Assembly: GCA_947034895.1 (NCBI GenBank)
Contig: OX344761.1
Coordinates: forward strand, 33,182,863-33,246,862
DNA length: 64,000 nucleotides
Reading direction: 5' to 3'
Origin: Rhytidiadelphus loreus
Lineage: Eukaryota; Streptophyta; Bryopsida; Hypnales; Hylocomiaceae
Part shown: one piece after another, positions 26,690-38,306 of the stretch
Numbering within the stretch: position 1 is the first letter of the stretch
Layout: each line of letters starts with the position of its first letter
Made by a program: the position numbers and the translations under genes
Notes under the pieces: generated by a model
What the model was told of the DNA's origin: nothing
Seen by the model: only the letters and a program-made list of their open reading frames with translations
The model's database searches: none

Positions 26690-26860
26690 TCCTATGTTCA
26701 TCCTGGCTTGGAATTTTGTGTGAAAAGGGGAGGTGTTGCACAGTAGTTTTACCTTCAATGTGTGCTTTGGATTTGTTTTAGGCAAATGCTTCACACCAGA
26801 AAGGATAAGGATGATTCCCACAATGACCAACTCAGCATTCCAAGGTTAACCCCTAAACGT
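26690..26860 (+). repeat. Dispersed repeat, copy 2
   Basis: This is the partner of the copy at 14650-14825, in the same orientation, with shared blocks TTGGAATTTTGTGTGAAAAG and GGGGAGG. The two copies flank NUP160 on either side. Confidence 0.6.
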
Positions 26861-27858
26861 CTAAAGTCTTCTCCAAAAGTCACAATTTGAAAAAAATCAT
26901 CATGAAGTACTATTTTGAAGAATATTTTGGGATTCATATACAAATAGAAGTTGTAGATTTTGAGTTCCAAATTTCATCTGTACAGTTAGATTCACAAATG
27001 CTATCACCAATATTTTTTTATAAATTTTGATAGGAAAATTTCAAAATTCCTTCTAAATTCATTTACAAGCAAAATATTATCATTTTTTGGATGCAATTTG
27101 TTGGAATGGATTTGAAATGAGTTTCTTTTCACATAGTGATTTTTGAAATTTTTGTATTCTTTAAATATATATCCTCATTTTTGCAAATCTGGTTTTGAAC
27201 TAAAGTCAATGCTATTTGGGCTTGGTCAACCACTTGACATACTTTCACATTTATAATTTTAGAAAAATATGTACTCTAGTAACACCAAATCCAACCATTA
27301 GATAGGACAACAACTTGATAAAGTATCTCCACAAATTAGTATGACTTTCATCCAAGCAATAATGAGGATGAAACTTTAGATTCAATCTGTTAATTAGTCA
27401 TCTAGAAATTGGACATTGGAATGCTTTAGTATTAACCCTAGTTTAGAACCTTTTAATAGCAAATTTTTTTATCTATACAAAATTAAGCCTCCATACAATC
27501 AAGTACCTTACATGAAGGTCAAATTTGGCATAAATTAAGTCATTTTAGTAAAAAAGTGCCACATGTAATCTTATGAATGGTATGAGGTGAGGTAGACCCC
27601 TAAGATTCTGATATGCTACATTTAACTATATTTGAACTTTGGAAGGAATTTTAGACTTTTTTGGAAGATCACTCTAGATGAATACTACATAATTGGGTGA
27701 GGTCAGTGCGCAATGACTATAAAAGTATGAAGGAAAATATTTCATATTTGAACAATGAAACATGAGGACAATGTTTAATTGCATACAATTAGCAAGTAAT
27801 TAAGTAAACAATTGGAATTTCCGTGATGATTGCAGAGGAAGTCCTTAGTTCTATGTAA

Positions 27859-28160
27859 GCAATGAGACTTCATATTCTTACATCTCCATGTGATTGGCTA
27901 AGTCCTCCACATTCATCATAAAGCAATGAGACTTCATATTCTTACATCTCCATGTGATTGGCTAAGTCCTCCACATTCATCATAAAGCAATGAGACTTCA
28001 TATTCTTACATCTCCATGTGATTGGCTAAGTCCTCCACATTCATCATAAAGCAATGAGACTTCATATTCTTACATCTCCATGTGATTGGCTAAGTCCTCC
28101 ACATTCATCATAAAGCAATGAGACTTCATATTCTTACATCTCCACATGATTGGCTAATTC
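27859..28160 (+). repeat. 64-bp tandem repeat, about 4.7 copies
   Basis: Units begin GCAATGAGACTTCATATTC at 27859, 27923, 27987, 28051 and 28115, an exact 64-base period. The full units are identical or nearly so and the last is partial with a few changes. The unit contains no open frame, and the units abut without unique spacers, so this is a young satellite rather than a CRISPR-like array. Confidence 0.95.
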
Positions 28161-28315
28161 CAACTTTGAACTTACGAATTGTAGATTTGGAGATGTTTTG
28201 ATGTCATCCCCTCAATATTACACATTCATTTGACAATTTCAACATTGAACTTGTGAATTGAAGATCTAGAGATGCTCTAATGTCATCCCCTCAACATCAT
28301 ACACACTAACAGTTG
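28160..28315 (+). repeat. Degenerate tandem duplication, about 85-bp unit
   Basis: Two copies follow directly after the 64-bp satellite. Shared blocks are GAACTTRYGAATTG, a GAGATG block, TGATGTCATCCCCTCAA or AATGTCATCCCCTCAA, and a CACATTCA or CACACTAA end. Confidence 0.65.
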
Positions 28316-29421
28316 GGTAATAAAGAAAGGTGGGGGCAACACCATTTATTCATTTAGATACATGAAATAATAGGCATGTGCCATCAAATACTAAGAAAGC
28401 ATTGTTTGCAATTTCGAAGGTAGTTTACTTTAAATATGTTGGCCGATTTTCCCTTACATATACAACTGGGTCAATTATTGAATTATGCTCTCGGTTTAGA
28501 GGTCCACATCGATGAATACAATTGAGCGATTCCTAACCAAGTTACACACCATTGTCTTACTAAAGAGATACGAGAAGAGATCCTTTCTATTGGGATACTT
28601 CTCCAAACTACCCAATAATTCACTTCCTTTAATAAATAAAATAGCATTGCAATAAAATTCTACAAAAGTATCCATCTAAGGAACTTCTCCAATTTTGAAG
28701 TGGTCATGTTCAAGCAGACACCAACGAAAGTCTTAGACAACATCAATCCAATAAAATCTTTGAAGGCCTCAATGTATTTGTTCTATCAAAAATCGACATT
28801 TGCATCTTCAATGCATAAGACACATGTCAGGACCACGATTACCACCCTTTGCGAAGATCCATGTCCATACAATCAATTGTAAACGGACGACTTCCAATCA
28901 GTTGGAACGCTACCGCTGTGGATTATCCATTGCAATTGATCAAAAGGATCCTTTGCATAGAGAACATGGCAGTTACTCCAGACATTTAGTACTTTGCAAT
29001 ACAAAACCTGAAATATCCACTTGCAATGCCAACCCAAAAGAGCACATTACCAATAAAGTTTTCTTACTTTTGTAATCCAATATCAGATATTGCGATATTA
29101 TAGATTAATATACATCATCAGTCTTGTCTAATATTTCTAATTCTGCCTATGCAATTGAGCAATGTACGCCGCTTTAATTGCCAAATTAAACAAAATTAAC
29201 ACAAATATGACAATAACACCGTATGAAATAAGAGTGTATTTACAAAAGGAAGTTTTTACAAAAGTACATTTACAAAAATTAGAATGATACAACATGTCAA
29301 AGTCACTACATGGCTGCACCCTATCCTATCTACAGTACTAGTTTGGCCAGGGATAAAGGTTTTGGCTCAAAATAAAGCATCTGGAGTGCTCTAGGTAAAA
29401 GCCCTCTCACAATACATAGTC

Positions 29422-30249
29422 TTAACACTTTATATCCTTCAGAATCTTAAATACTTCACTACTCAGCAGATCCATGGGATGGCAGCCCCTGCAAAGTGGG
29501 TTGGCCTTAACATAATCCGTGACAACATTGTTGGACATAAAAAGACCTTCCAGCCAAGGCCACAGACTTTCTGACAAGAAATTGTTGCCGTCCTTACCAA
29601 AATAGGTTGGCAGGTGAATAACGTTGTTTACATGGTTCAATAAGTTTTTAATCGGACTATCATCAACCACGAGAACATCTTGTACAAACATAACTTTGCC
29701 AATTTGAATCAAAGTTGTCAAATCCTTCAAATATGTTGGCTTATTTGGATTAGCTAGGTCTCTATACAAGGACTGAGTGCACGCTAATTGGGAAAGATAT
29801 GGGACATCATCCGGACGAAAAGTAGTAACCGCCAGTATCCTTTCTAGTATAAGCCACATGTTGTGCCCTTGCATATTGCTCCAGAATACTATGCGTGTCT
29901 TAGAATAGAACCAGTTAAGGAATTTTCTGAGACCTGGTCTCCGTATAAATCTAGGCTTTTCGTTTTTACGAGTACGGTAAATAAGAAGTTTGTTGAAGTC
30001 CAAAACCACAACATATTGCTTTGTAGGTACCTAACATGGTTCCAGACTGGCCTCCTTTTCTTCTTCAACTACACTGGCCTTCTCTACCATCAACCCAATC
30101 TCCTCCACCAATGAAGCCACGTTCTCTTTGTCCACCACACTGGCCTCCTTCTCTTCTTCAACAACACTGGCCTTCTCTACAGTTAGCCTAGTTTCCTCCA
30201 CCAAATTGTCCCACTTCTCTTCTTCTACCAATGCCGCTTCCTTCACCAC
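29422..30249 (-). pseudogene. FCP1/NIF-type HAD phosphatase domain, interrupted by TAG
   Basis: The minus-strand frame from 30009 to 29422 reads as an NLI-interacting-factor/FCP1 phosphatase-like domain. It has VVVLDFNKLLIYR at the start, then RPGLRKFLNWF, IVFWSNMQGHN, NKPTYLKDL and VLVVDDSPIKN, and ends near WLEGLFMSN followed by VTDYVKANP. Active family members have DxDx(T/V); here the second Asp is Asn (DFN), as in some plant homologues, so catalysis is doubtful. The same frame continues upstream to 30249 as an acidic segment with a repeated LVEE..L.VEKASVVEEEKEAS unit. An in-frame TAG at 30031-30033 separates the two, and no ATG lies between it and the domain. Either this is a pseudogene or an unrecognised short intron removes the stop. 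The all-TAG pattern of the neighbouring frames favours decay. Confidence 0.7.
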
Positions 30250-30429
30250 CAGGGTTGTACACTACGACACTACGATAGACAGACGTCACACGACATCTAG
30301 TAGAGTCCACGCGATGTCATGAAAAGTCAAATTTACCTTTGACTTTATATAAAATTACCCCCGTGTAACTAGATGCCATGTGGCGTCTACATGGCAAACT
30401 CAAGGGGCGCATATGGGAACTAGGAGACT

Positions 30430-30518
30430 GCATGTAGGGGCGACTACATGTAGGGGCAACCTCTTGTAGGGGCGACTGCATGTAGGAGCGACTTCTTGTA
30501 GGGGCGACCTCTTGTAGG
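30430..30518 (+). repeat. 16-bp minisatellite, about 5.6 copies
   Basis: The unit is GCATGTAGGGGCGACT with variants such as TCTTGTAGGGGCGACC. It lies just upstream, relative to the minus strand, of the decayed phosphatase locus. Confidence 0.9.
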
Positions 30519-30701
30519 ATGATTTGTATTGCAATTCAAAACTGCTATTTCTGTTGCATTCATCCAAGAAAATAGAAAAAATATTTTACTACAAGATCCT
30601 ACAATTACATTTGTCTATAAATGTTTTTCATAAAGAATTTGGTGCTTGTAAATGCAAGGGCAGTTTGGGAGCAGTTTTGGTGAAAACATATTCTTTGACA
30701 T

Positions 30702-31127
30702 TTAGGGATTAAAGCGGCTCCGTGCACTCTCCCCCTCATTGTATTTGAAGCAAAAAATGATGAAAACATCAAATTGGCTTCTAGTCGCATTTTTGGGAAA
30801 GCCATTGTCAAGTCCCACAAAGTAATATAAAACATGCCAGTCCTAGAGTTGGTGTACTAACTCCAACTTCCTTTTGTACAAATGAGCCACAATTTTGTGA
30901 AATCCCTTAGCATCCATCATAAGGATGGCTGGAGCCTAAACTAAAGTGCACTTCTTGTCCACGTTTTCCAATGCATCAAAAACACGTCGGAGATTCCGGT
31001 CCTCCAAAATCTTTGCCTGCGGTCCGCTAGCTGTGGCCTCGAATAAGTACTAGATGTACAAGTGTTTCTTCCCCTTGCCAAGCAATGACATCTTGTATTC
31101 TTGTTGCAGGGTCAAAGTGAGGTATTA
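30702..31127 (-). pseudogene. Decayed coding fragment with three in-frame TAG stops
   Basis: Between a TAA at 31125-31127 and a TAA at 30702-30704, the minus strand has 140 codons. The only stops are TAG at 31050-31052, 30936-30938 and 30843-30845. The reading has a protein-like composition, with segments such as EDRNLRRVFDALENVDKKC and DAKGFHKIVAHLYKRKLELV. I do not recognise the family. It probably belonged to the same ancestral minus-strand gene or element as the flanking fragments, but that is inferred from strand and decay pattern only. Confidence 0.5.
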
Positions 31128-31462
31128 GGAGCCAACGACAACCGTGTAAAGGGTCCTTTGGGGACTCCTTTTGAAATTTCAATGGAATGTTTTATTTAAA
31201 AACTTCATCAATTTCATCAAAACTAGTTCTAAAAATTATTCGAAGTTGTCAACAATGACATATTCTATTCAAAATATCATTACTTTCAATGGAAAAGTTT
31301 CTATGTAGTCTAATTTCGAATTCAACAAAGGAGTAAAAAGCACTGGTCACAGCCTTAATTTTGTACTTAATTAAGATGAAATGATGACATCATAGATTAT
31401 GTAATAGTCAATCATGACACCATAACATTTATGAAACATGAGGCATCTTTATTTTGGAGAAA

Positions 31463-32257
31463 TCAAATAAACTTTGAGCTACACATCAATAATGGTCTAA
31501 AAAAAAGAGTGGTTACGGAGAAATTGGCTCCTATTACCTCATTTGGACCCTGCATCAATATTCCATTGATGTTCCACACATTGTCGTCCATTACTTTTGA
31601 CAAGTACTTCTCTATGAAACCCTTCTCCATCGCCTCCGCTACCGCTACTTGGGTTTTTGCCTTGATGAATGCTTCCCACATTTCATGCACGGATTTCGGA
31701 TAGTCTACGGGGTCCCAAGTCTTGTTTAAACCCTTTACTTGACAATCAAGATAATTCTTGCCTACTTTTGTTGCCAAGGCTCTGTCAACCTAGAGTTGTA
31801 ATTCTAGACAGCCAAATTTCATCTCAGTTGCGAAGTCAACCCATTCAAAGTCCGGATATTGAATATACTCAGGTTTCTTACTTGGAAGATTATAACCCCG
31901 GTAGTGGAGCATCATTTTGTTCTTCATAGCGCGGATGTATTGTTCATTGGTCCCCGCCTAGGCTAGATTCACCAATAAAAGGCCACCACCTTTCCGTTTA
32001 GCCTTCGAGTTTTTCACGCATATCTCTTGTGACTACACCCGTTCCGCCAGAAAGTTTACATCCTCTATTCTGAACCCATAGAGAGTCTTGAAGTCATTGA
32101 GTGTAAGAGACTTTCGCACTCCCTTCGCTAGATCGGGTAGTTTTTCCTTGTTGCCTGGCAATATGTATTGCAAGTACTCTTGTTCTATCCTTATCCACTT
32201 CTCTACATCAACATCATCCTCTAAAAACAACAATGGAATTTTTTTTATTGGCCTTCA
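31463..32257 (-). pseudogene. Decayed coding fragment of unknown family, three in-frame TAGs
   Basis: About 263 minus-strand codons are open except for TAG at 32033-32035, 31958-31960 and 31790-31792. The translation looks like real protein: acidic and aromatic near the start (LEDDVDVEKWIRIEQEYLQ), a middle segment LPSKKPEYIQYPDFEWVDF, and VHEMWEAFIKAKTQVAVAEA near the end. Its 5' end meets a TGA at 32255-32257, beside a GC-rich palindrome. I cannot name a family. A lineage-specific gene or transposon protein are both possible. Confidence 0.55.
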
Positions 32258-32259
32258 GT

Positions 32260-32281
32260 CACCTTCACCGAGGTGAAGGTG
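32260..32281. repeat. Perfect 10-bp-arm palindrome
   Basis: CACCTTCACC, a GA spacer, then GGTGAAGGTG. It lies at the 5' edge of the decayed minus-strand frame. Confidence 0.8.
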
Positions 32282-32574
32282 GTTGAGATCAATAGAAAGA
32301 ACTCCTAAAATCAAAGTGATTCAGTGTTAGTGTCAAATCCTTGTTTGTGATGAGCATTTATAAAAACTCACAAAAACTGCTAGAGTAATGCTGATGACCT
32401 GAACAAACATGGGAGCCACTAAGGATTGAAGCCCACGATAAGGAGCAAAGAGGACCATCTAGATCATTTAGATGATATAAACATTGATTTATAATTAATC
32501 ATTATAGTGGACCCAACGACATGTTCATCTGGAGTGATCTAGATGTTAGGAACATCTTATGCATTTCAACAACA

Positions 32575-32810
32575 ATGCACAATTTAACTACTTTTGGACT
32601 TTGGAGGGAATTTTGGACTTTATCCATCTGGAGATCTCCAGATGTCATAGATCTCTTAAGATCTAAATTTGTTGTGTATTTTCAATCCAAAATCTATATC
32701 ATTCCTAGATTTATAACACCTATAGGAGTCAAAATCTACAATTGTCAAAGAATCTTTTACTAATTCTAGACACTCCAAAAGTCCAAAAGTAGTTAAATGT
32801 GGCATACATA
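32575..32810. mobile_element. Inverted-repeat element (MITE-like)
   Basis: The left arm near 32583-32610, TTTAACTACTTTTGGACTTT and onward, is matched in reverse by the right arm near 32770-32800 (TCCAAAAGTCCAAAAGTAGT and onward). A single related arm occurs near 27620-27660. The termini and target duplication are not resolved. Confidence 0.55.
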
Positions 32811-35538
32811 CTCTATTGAGCATATGGTAATACAAATGGACAAACGTACATTATAAGTAGTCAAACTCTTTGACTTCCAACAAGATTCAACAAAAAAATG
32901 GCAATGTAATAATTCCCTTACATCATTCCATATATATATAAGCATGACAAGATGTGTGTAGGGATTTTTTATTTCATTTAACATGGATAATGAAAAATAT
33001 AATTTATACTAAAGTGATGAAGCTGTTTAACCCTTGGAACATGGATGAACCCTCCAATTTTGGATGAAAATCCTTTTATTAATCCAATAATATATATATT
33101 CATTCAAGAAAAGAGCAATACCATCCAAATATTTTGTAGCAATTTAACTATTTCATCTCTTGAAATAGATGGAAAATATCTCCAAATATTCCTTCAACAA
33201 ATGTTAATTCTCTTTTGAGTAAATTCTTGTTCAAAACAAAAACCGTGATGTCAAGTTATAATACAAAGAAGTTACACAGAGTTCTATACTCTAAATCCCA
33301 ACCTAACAATTAGTTTGACCTAGTCCAAATAGCAAGATATTAAAAGAATGTTTTTCTTCTACACATCATGCATGGAAAAAAGGGTTTGTGTTGTTTTTAC
33401 AAGAGATATGTATTTAAATGCTATAATCATTTCATGTAATACATGCAATTGTTGTATTATAATAAGTAAAACACTAGTAGAAATCTAACCCTAGAGCATT
33501 GTCCTTCAATATTATATGAGCACTAGCTTGTTAGTGTGCAAAAATGCTAATTTATCTAAGTCAGACAATTTGTAAAATAATTAGTATCATTGTGTTGCTT
33601 TTATTTCCTCAAAACTAAAATTTTGTAGGTGGCAATAATTGCTTACCTTCATTTGTACTATACAAGTTAATTCATTCAGAGAAAATGTTTAAATAGTGTT
33701 ACAATTTGAATTGTGCAAGATCTATTTGCTACTGATTTGAAATCTTTGGATGAAACTTAAATGAAATGCACATTCTTTAAAATAGCATTAAAAATAGTGT
33801 GGATTGCTTTGTATTAAATTTATCTAAAATACTATGAAACACTCTACCAGTACAACCTCACGAATTTTGTGCATTTTTGTCATTAGTACGAGTTAGTGTT
33901 ATTAGTGTAGTGTACAATGATTGAACCATAGTGGTGCGTGTTGACACTTCTCTAGACATGCAACTTCTTGTCATTCTAGAAAAATTGATTGAAAAATGTT
34001 TTGACATATACAACTCTTCTGAAAATTTTGATCAATACTATGAAAATTGTTTTAGGAATACTTCAAATTAACTTGTGTAAACTGTACACAAGTTAACCCT
34101 TGAAGGACCATTGTCTCTTCAGTGGACAAGTGGGATTTTGGGCAGGTACCTATGTGCTAAAATTTTGTCCTAATTTTTTTAAACGTTTTTAAAAGATAGA
34201 AAAGCTAATAAGATTTTTTGGAATATTATTTTTTTTCAATTAGTGCCTGGGAACAAAAGTAATGCCCAAATAAGCTCAAAACAAGGGAAGAGGGGCAACA
34301 AAAAAGAATTTTAAAATTTTGAATTCTTTTTTGAATTCTTTTTCCATATAGACTATATTTTTGTCTAGTACATGTAAAGCTTTGATTCATTCCATTTGGA
34401 TTTGTTATGAGAAAGTTATGGACAATCTTGTTTTGGGGGCAATTAGAGCATCTTCTTGAAAAAAATAACTTGTAGGATTCTCTTCTGAATGTAAATTTTG
34501 AGATTTAAAAAAAAAAATAACACATGGTTCAGTTTTCTTACTAGAACAATAATTGAATCTCAATTATTCTAGAATTACTAGAACAATAATTGAATCTCAA
34601 TTGTACTATTAATTTTTTACACTATTCAAAGGTTCACACTAATCTCAATTATTGTTCTAGTAATTCACACTATTCAAAGTTTTCACACTAATTGCATCTC
34701 ATTTGTCAAAAATGATCAAAATCAATTGTGAAGGAATCTTGCACTATTCAAACTCTTGTACTAATTGTCTTGACTAGTGGAGCAATGAAAGAGACCCTAT
34801 TTTGGCCACTATTAGTACCAATAGAATACATTTGAAAATTTGAAATGTACATAATTTCTAAACCAATGAAACATGGGTATCAAGCTTGAACATTGATGAG
34901 TTTCCACAAATATAAGCTCAAAAAAAGAATCATCCTTATTGTGAGTCAAGGAAGCCTTTGGGCACTCCACCTTTTCAAAGACATATTTTTCCTTATACTT
35001 GAGTTCTTTGCTAGATTTCCCTTAAGGTTAAATGAGAAGCTTTTGACTTGGTTAAGGATCTTCTTTCATCACTACACTAATTAAGATATAGTGATACAAA
35101 TAAGGTGGCTTCTGAATTGTAGTACAAATAGAATCTCTTATCTTAAGATGAAAGTGTATATTATTATCATCTACTCAAGCAATTCAACATGCTTTAATTA
35201 AAAATCAACATTTAATACATTGTTGATTGAATATCATGAATTTTAAAGGAAAACGATTGTAAATTTATGAATTTATATGAATATTCTATTATATGCCATA
35301 ATTTTTGTAAAATTATTTTTTCAAAATTATTTTTTTTGATGGAAAAAAAATCCTTCGAATTCTACTTTTAAGCATCCACCTACCACATTTCTTAACTTTA
35401 ATTAACTATTCAATAGAAAATGCCAATCCATACCGTTGAGAGCAGTATGAAAGTTTTGGAGCTCAACTTTATGATGTATTCTATACCATTTCCAACATTT
35501 ATGTATGCATTTAGACCATTTTAGACTACTTACATCTA
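32811..35538. other. Gene-free AT-rich region
   Basis: No gene is supported. A local cluster at 34539-34700 has a tandem pair of TACTAGAACAATAATTGAAT and an inverted copy of the same word, plus repeats of CACACTATTCAAAG. Confidence 0.6.
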
Positions 35539-36654
35539 AGGTAGGTGGCTCAAAAAGCGACACTTTAAGGGCTGTTAGGACTTTTTGATGTGTTTAAGAG
35601 GCACAAAAATATTTTCTCTTATTTTTCACTTGAAGAAGAATTGATGCGAAATCTAACACAAGTGGTTTCATATTTTTCGGAGCATTTATGAATTACTTAT
35701 GAATTTCCAAAGAATTCTGCCATAGGTACCTATTTGTGATCCTAGGCCTTGCAAAACCCACACACTCGTGGTCTGAAAAAAGATATGGTGTGACCAAAAA
35801 CAAGCAATGAAGCATTGAAAAAGTAATACTTAAGGCTCCTAAATGTGACCTTTACTAAACTGAAGCCCTAAACGCCCCAAGGAACCAATATACTTTTAAG
35901 TCCAATTCAAAGTGCTGTAACTTTTGCATCCAATTTCCAAATTCAATAAAACTTGTTGGAAAATTTGCGCTCTCTATTCTAGTTTGTGTGATAAAAAATT
36001 TAGATCAATTCAAGTTTTACTGATTTTTTGGGAGCCAATCGAAGTTCACAAGTTCAATTTGAGTTAACCAAAATGCATTTGGTGGCTGCAGCTTTGGGGG
36101 CTTCTATCTCCTTCATTCTAAGTTTGTTTTCAGTAAAATTTGTTGGGTTATGTTCTCCTTAAAGTCTAATTATTGTGGTAAGATTTTCACGTCAATTCAA
36201 GTTGTTTTGAATGTTTGAGAGCAATTCGAAGTTCTAAATCCCAACATTCTTCACTCACAGTGAACTTTGGCGGCTTATAACTTCTTCATACAAGGTCCGT
36301 TTTCAATATTTTTTGTTAGAAAAGTTCCGCCTACTAGTCTTATTTGTGCAGCTAAAATTTCATATCAATCCAAGAATTAATGAGTCACTGAGAGTCATTT
36401 TAGTAAAAGGATGTTGAACCGTAAATGTGTTTCTTGCAAAAATGAAGTGGACACTTGTCTTGTATCCACTCTTAGTTCGAAGTCGACCCACTTTGGCTCT
36501 TATTACACCATATCTAAAGTATAAACCAACATCTAACAAACCTTATTAAGCTCTCACATCATCCAAAGTCCATTCCACAACCGCTTAGTGTCCATTTTAG
36601 AGCCTCTTGCAGGGATGGTTCCAAGAAGTGGGTTTGAATTCGAGCCACCTACCT
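35539..36654. mobile_element. TA-target element, AGGTAGGTGGCTC termini, 1.1 kb
   Basis: The left end AGGTAGGTGGCTC and the right end GAGCCACCTACCT are perfect 13-base inverted repeats. TA dinucleotides flank them (35537-35538 and 36655-36656). Internally, 35625-35725 matches the interior of the 331-bp element at 49112-49442. From about 35905 to 36400 there are three degenerate repeats of about 165 bases, each with AACTT.TTC/GCAT, a TGTTG/TTAGAAA block, and TCAATTCAAG or TCAATCCAAG. No transposase frame is visible, so it looks non-autonomous. Confidence 0.7.
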
Positions 36655-38306
36655 TACACATTTTCGAAATTGATTTATAGTTCTTTGGCCACTTCTACCT
36701 CATGACCAAAAAATCATTGCAACTACATACCTCGGTTGGGATGGTTGCGGCCCTTGGCACCAATGAGGCAACCTCACCTAATTTTGACCCCTTTCTAAAA
36801 CCACCCCCTCAAGATTCTTACCTAAAATGTATTCCCATATTTATGAGAATCTAGGGTCGATTTCCCAAATACCTATTTTTAGCACTTTGAAAACTTCGTA
36901 GTTTATTCCTACAATGTCCAAAAAATATATTCTAAGAAAATTTGGAATCTCCTTTTGATTGCCAACAAACTTCTATAACAATTTATTCAATATAATAATA
37001 GGAACCATGTTGAATTGTTTATTCAATTGGTTTTAGGTGTGGTTATGTTAAGGTGACTTTATATTAGGGCCCAAGTCCAATTCTAAGTTGTCCCAATTTA
37101 CAAACATAAGGCCAATTGAAATCAAGCCCAAGTGAAAAATAGGGTCAAAGATTCATGGCCACCCAAATTTTAACATTTGGATTCAAATTTTTGGCACAAA
37201 GATTGCCACATAAGCAACCATGTAATATAAAAGAAAATTGGTTCAACTTTTAATTTAAAGACTTTGGGCCTGATTGATGACCGAATTTATGAATCTAAGC
37301 CCTCCTATTGGTTGATTTGAGTGGTTTTAAACTTAGGGCCCACAATCGGTCTTTAATATAAACTCAATAGCCCTTAACGTGGGCACCTTCCAAACTACTA
37401 CTTTTTGCTATTGTGCATAATTACTATTATTAAAGTGGCCATATTTTTCATATTTCCTTGTTAGCAAGTGAAAAGAGGTTCCAATGCACCAAAGAAAATG
37501 ACATTTGGATATGCATGCAAAAATTATGAAGGGTCAAAGTTTTTCTTGGTATAGTAGCCAACCCATTCCCAACCACCACCACATTTCCAATCTTTAGACT
37601 ACTCTCTTTTTGTAAAGTTGTCCCACAATTTGAGGAGTAGATGTGGCACATTATAATTGGTTGCAAAGGTGTCAATATCGCAACCAACAATCAACCTATG
37701 GTCAGAAATAGAAAGGTTTATATCACCATTATAGGTCAAAGAGAATCTTCCACTAAAAAATTCACAGTAATTACATTTTGTATAATAAAATTCTGGAAAA
37801 ATATGCAATCCTTCCAAACTCTATTTTTTTACATGGGAAAAATTCTGCACTCAAAAAACCTACACTCCAAATATGTGTAATTACTCAAGTGGTTGGAAAT
37901 GCATCTATCCCTAGAGGTTCTAAAATCGTTTCTTCCATGTAGGTACATATTGATTTTGGAGATGTACATAGAGTGATGATGACGGGGTTTTGGGTCCATG
38001 GGGTGCCCACGTAAGACAAACTCAGGGCAAACTGCCTTGGTTGGGACAGGGATGCCCTTGGCGCCAGTAGCAATTCAAATGTCCCAAACGAGTTCCCAAT
38101 GAAGCCACGCCTCCGCCCCATATGCCACACGTCTTAAAGCCCTTTCCATCTTATCCTTCCCTTGCCTCTCCTCCACTTGTCCGCCATAGCCACTGCTCAG
38201 TGCTCCCAAACTCAAAATCCTTTTCAAATTGCGCCAAACATTTCTCCAAATTTCCTCCAAATTTTGCACCAAATTCCTTCTCCCCTTGCTCCCCGGTTTG
38301 GGTTCA
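36655..38306. other. Intergenic region and 5' flank of the LHC-like gene
   Basis: No gene is supported here. GC content rises after about 38040 toward the start codon at 38307, as expected for a promoter and leader. Confidence 0.55.

Larger units (their letters stand above)
26013..29421. other. Gene-free region with satellite and dispersed repeats
   Basis: The NUP160 3' UTR should occupy the first few hundred bases. Beyond it I see repeats only: the dispersed copy at 26690-26860, the 64-bp satellite at 27859-28160, and a degenerate two-copy repeat of about 85 bases at 28160-28315. No recognisable gene is present. Confidence 0.6.

Noticed and set aside
27859..28160. CRISPR-like regular repeats
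   Set aside because: Units abut without unique spacers, and the window is plant nuclear DNA.
36725..38090. Possible further SINEs near 36728 and 38030
   Set aside because: They share CGGTTGGGA/TTGGTTGGGA words but lack a proper A/B-box pair.
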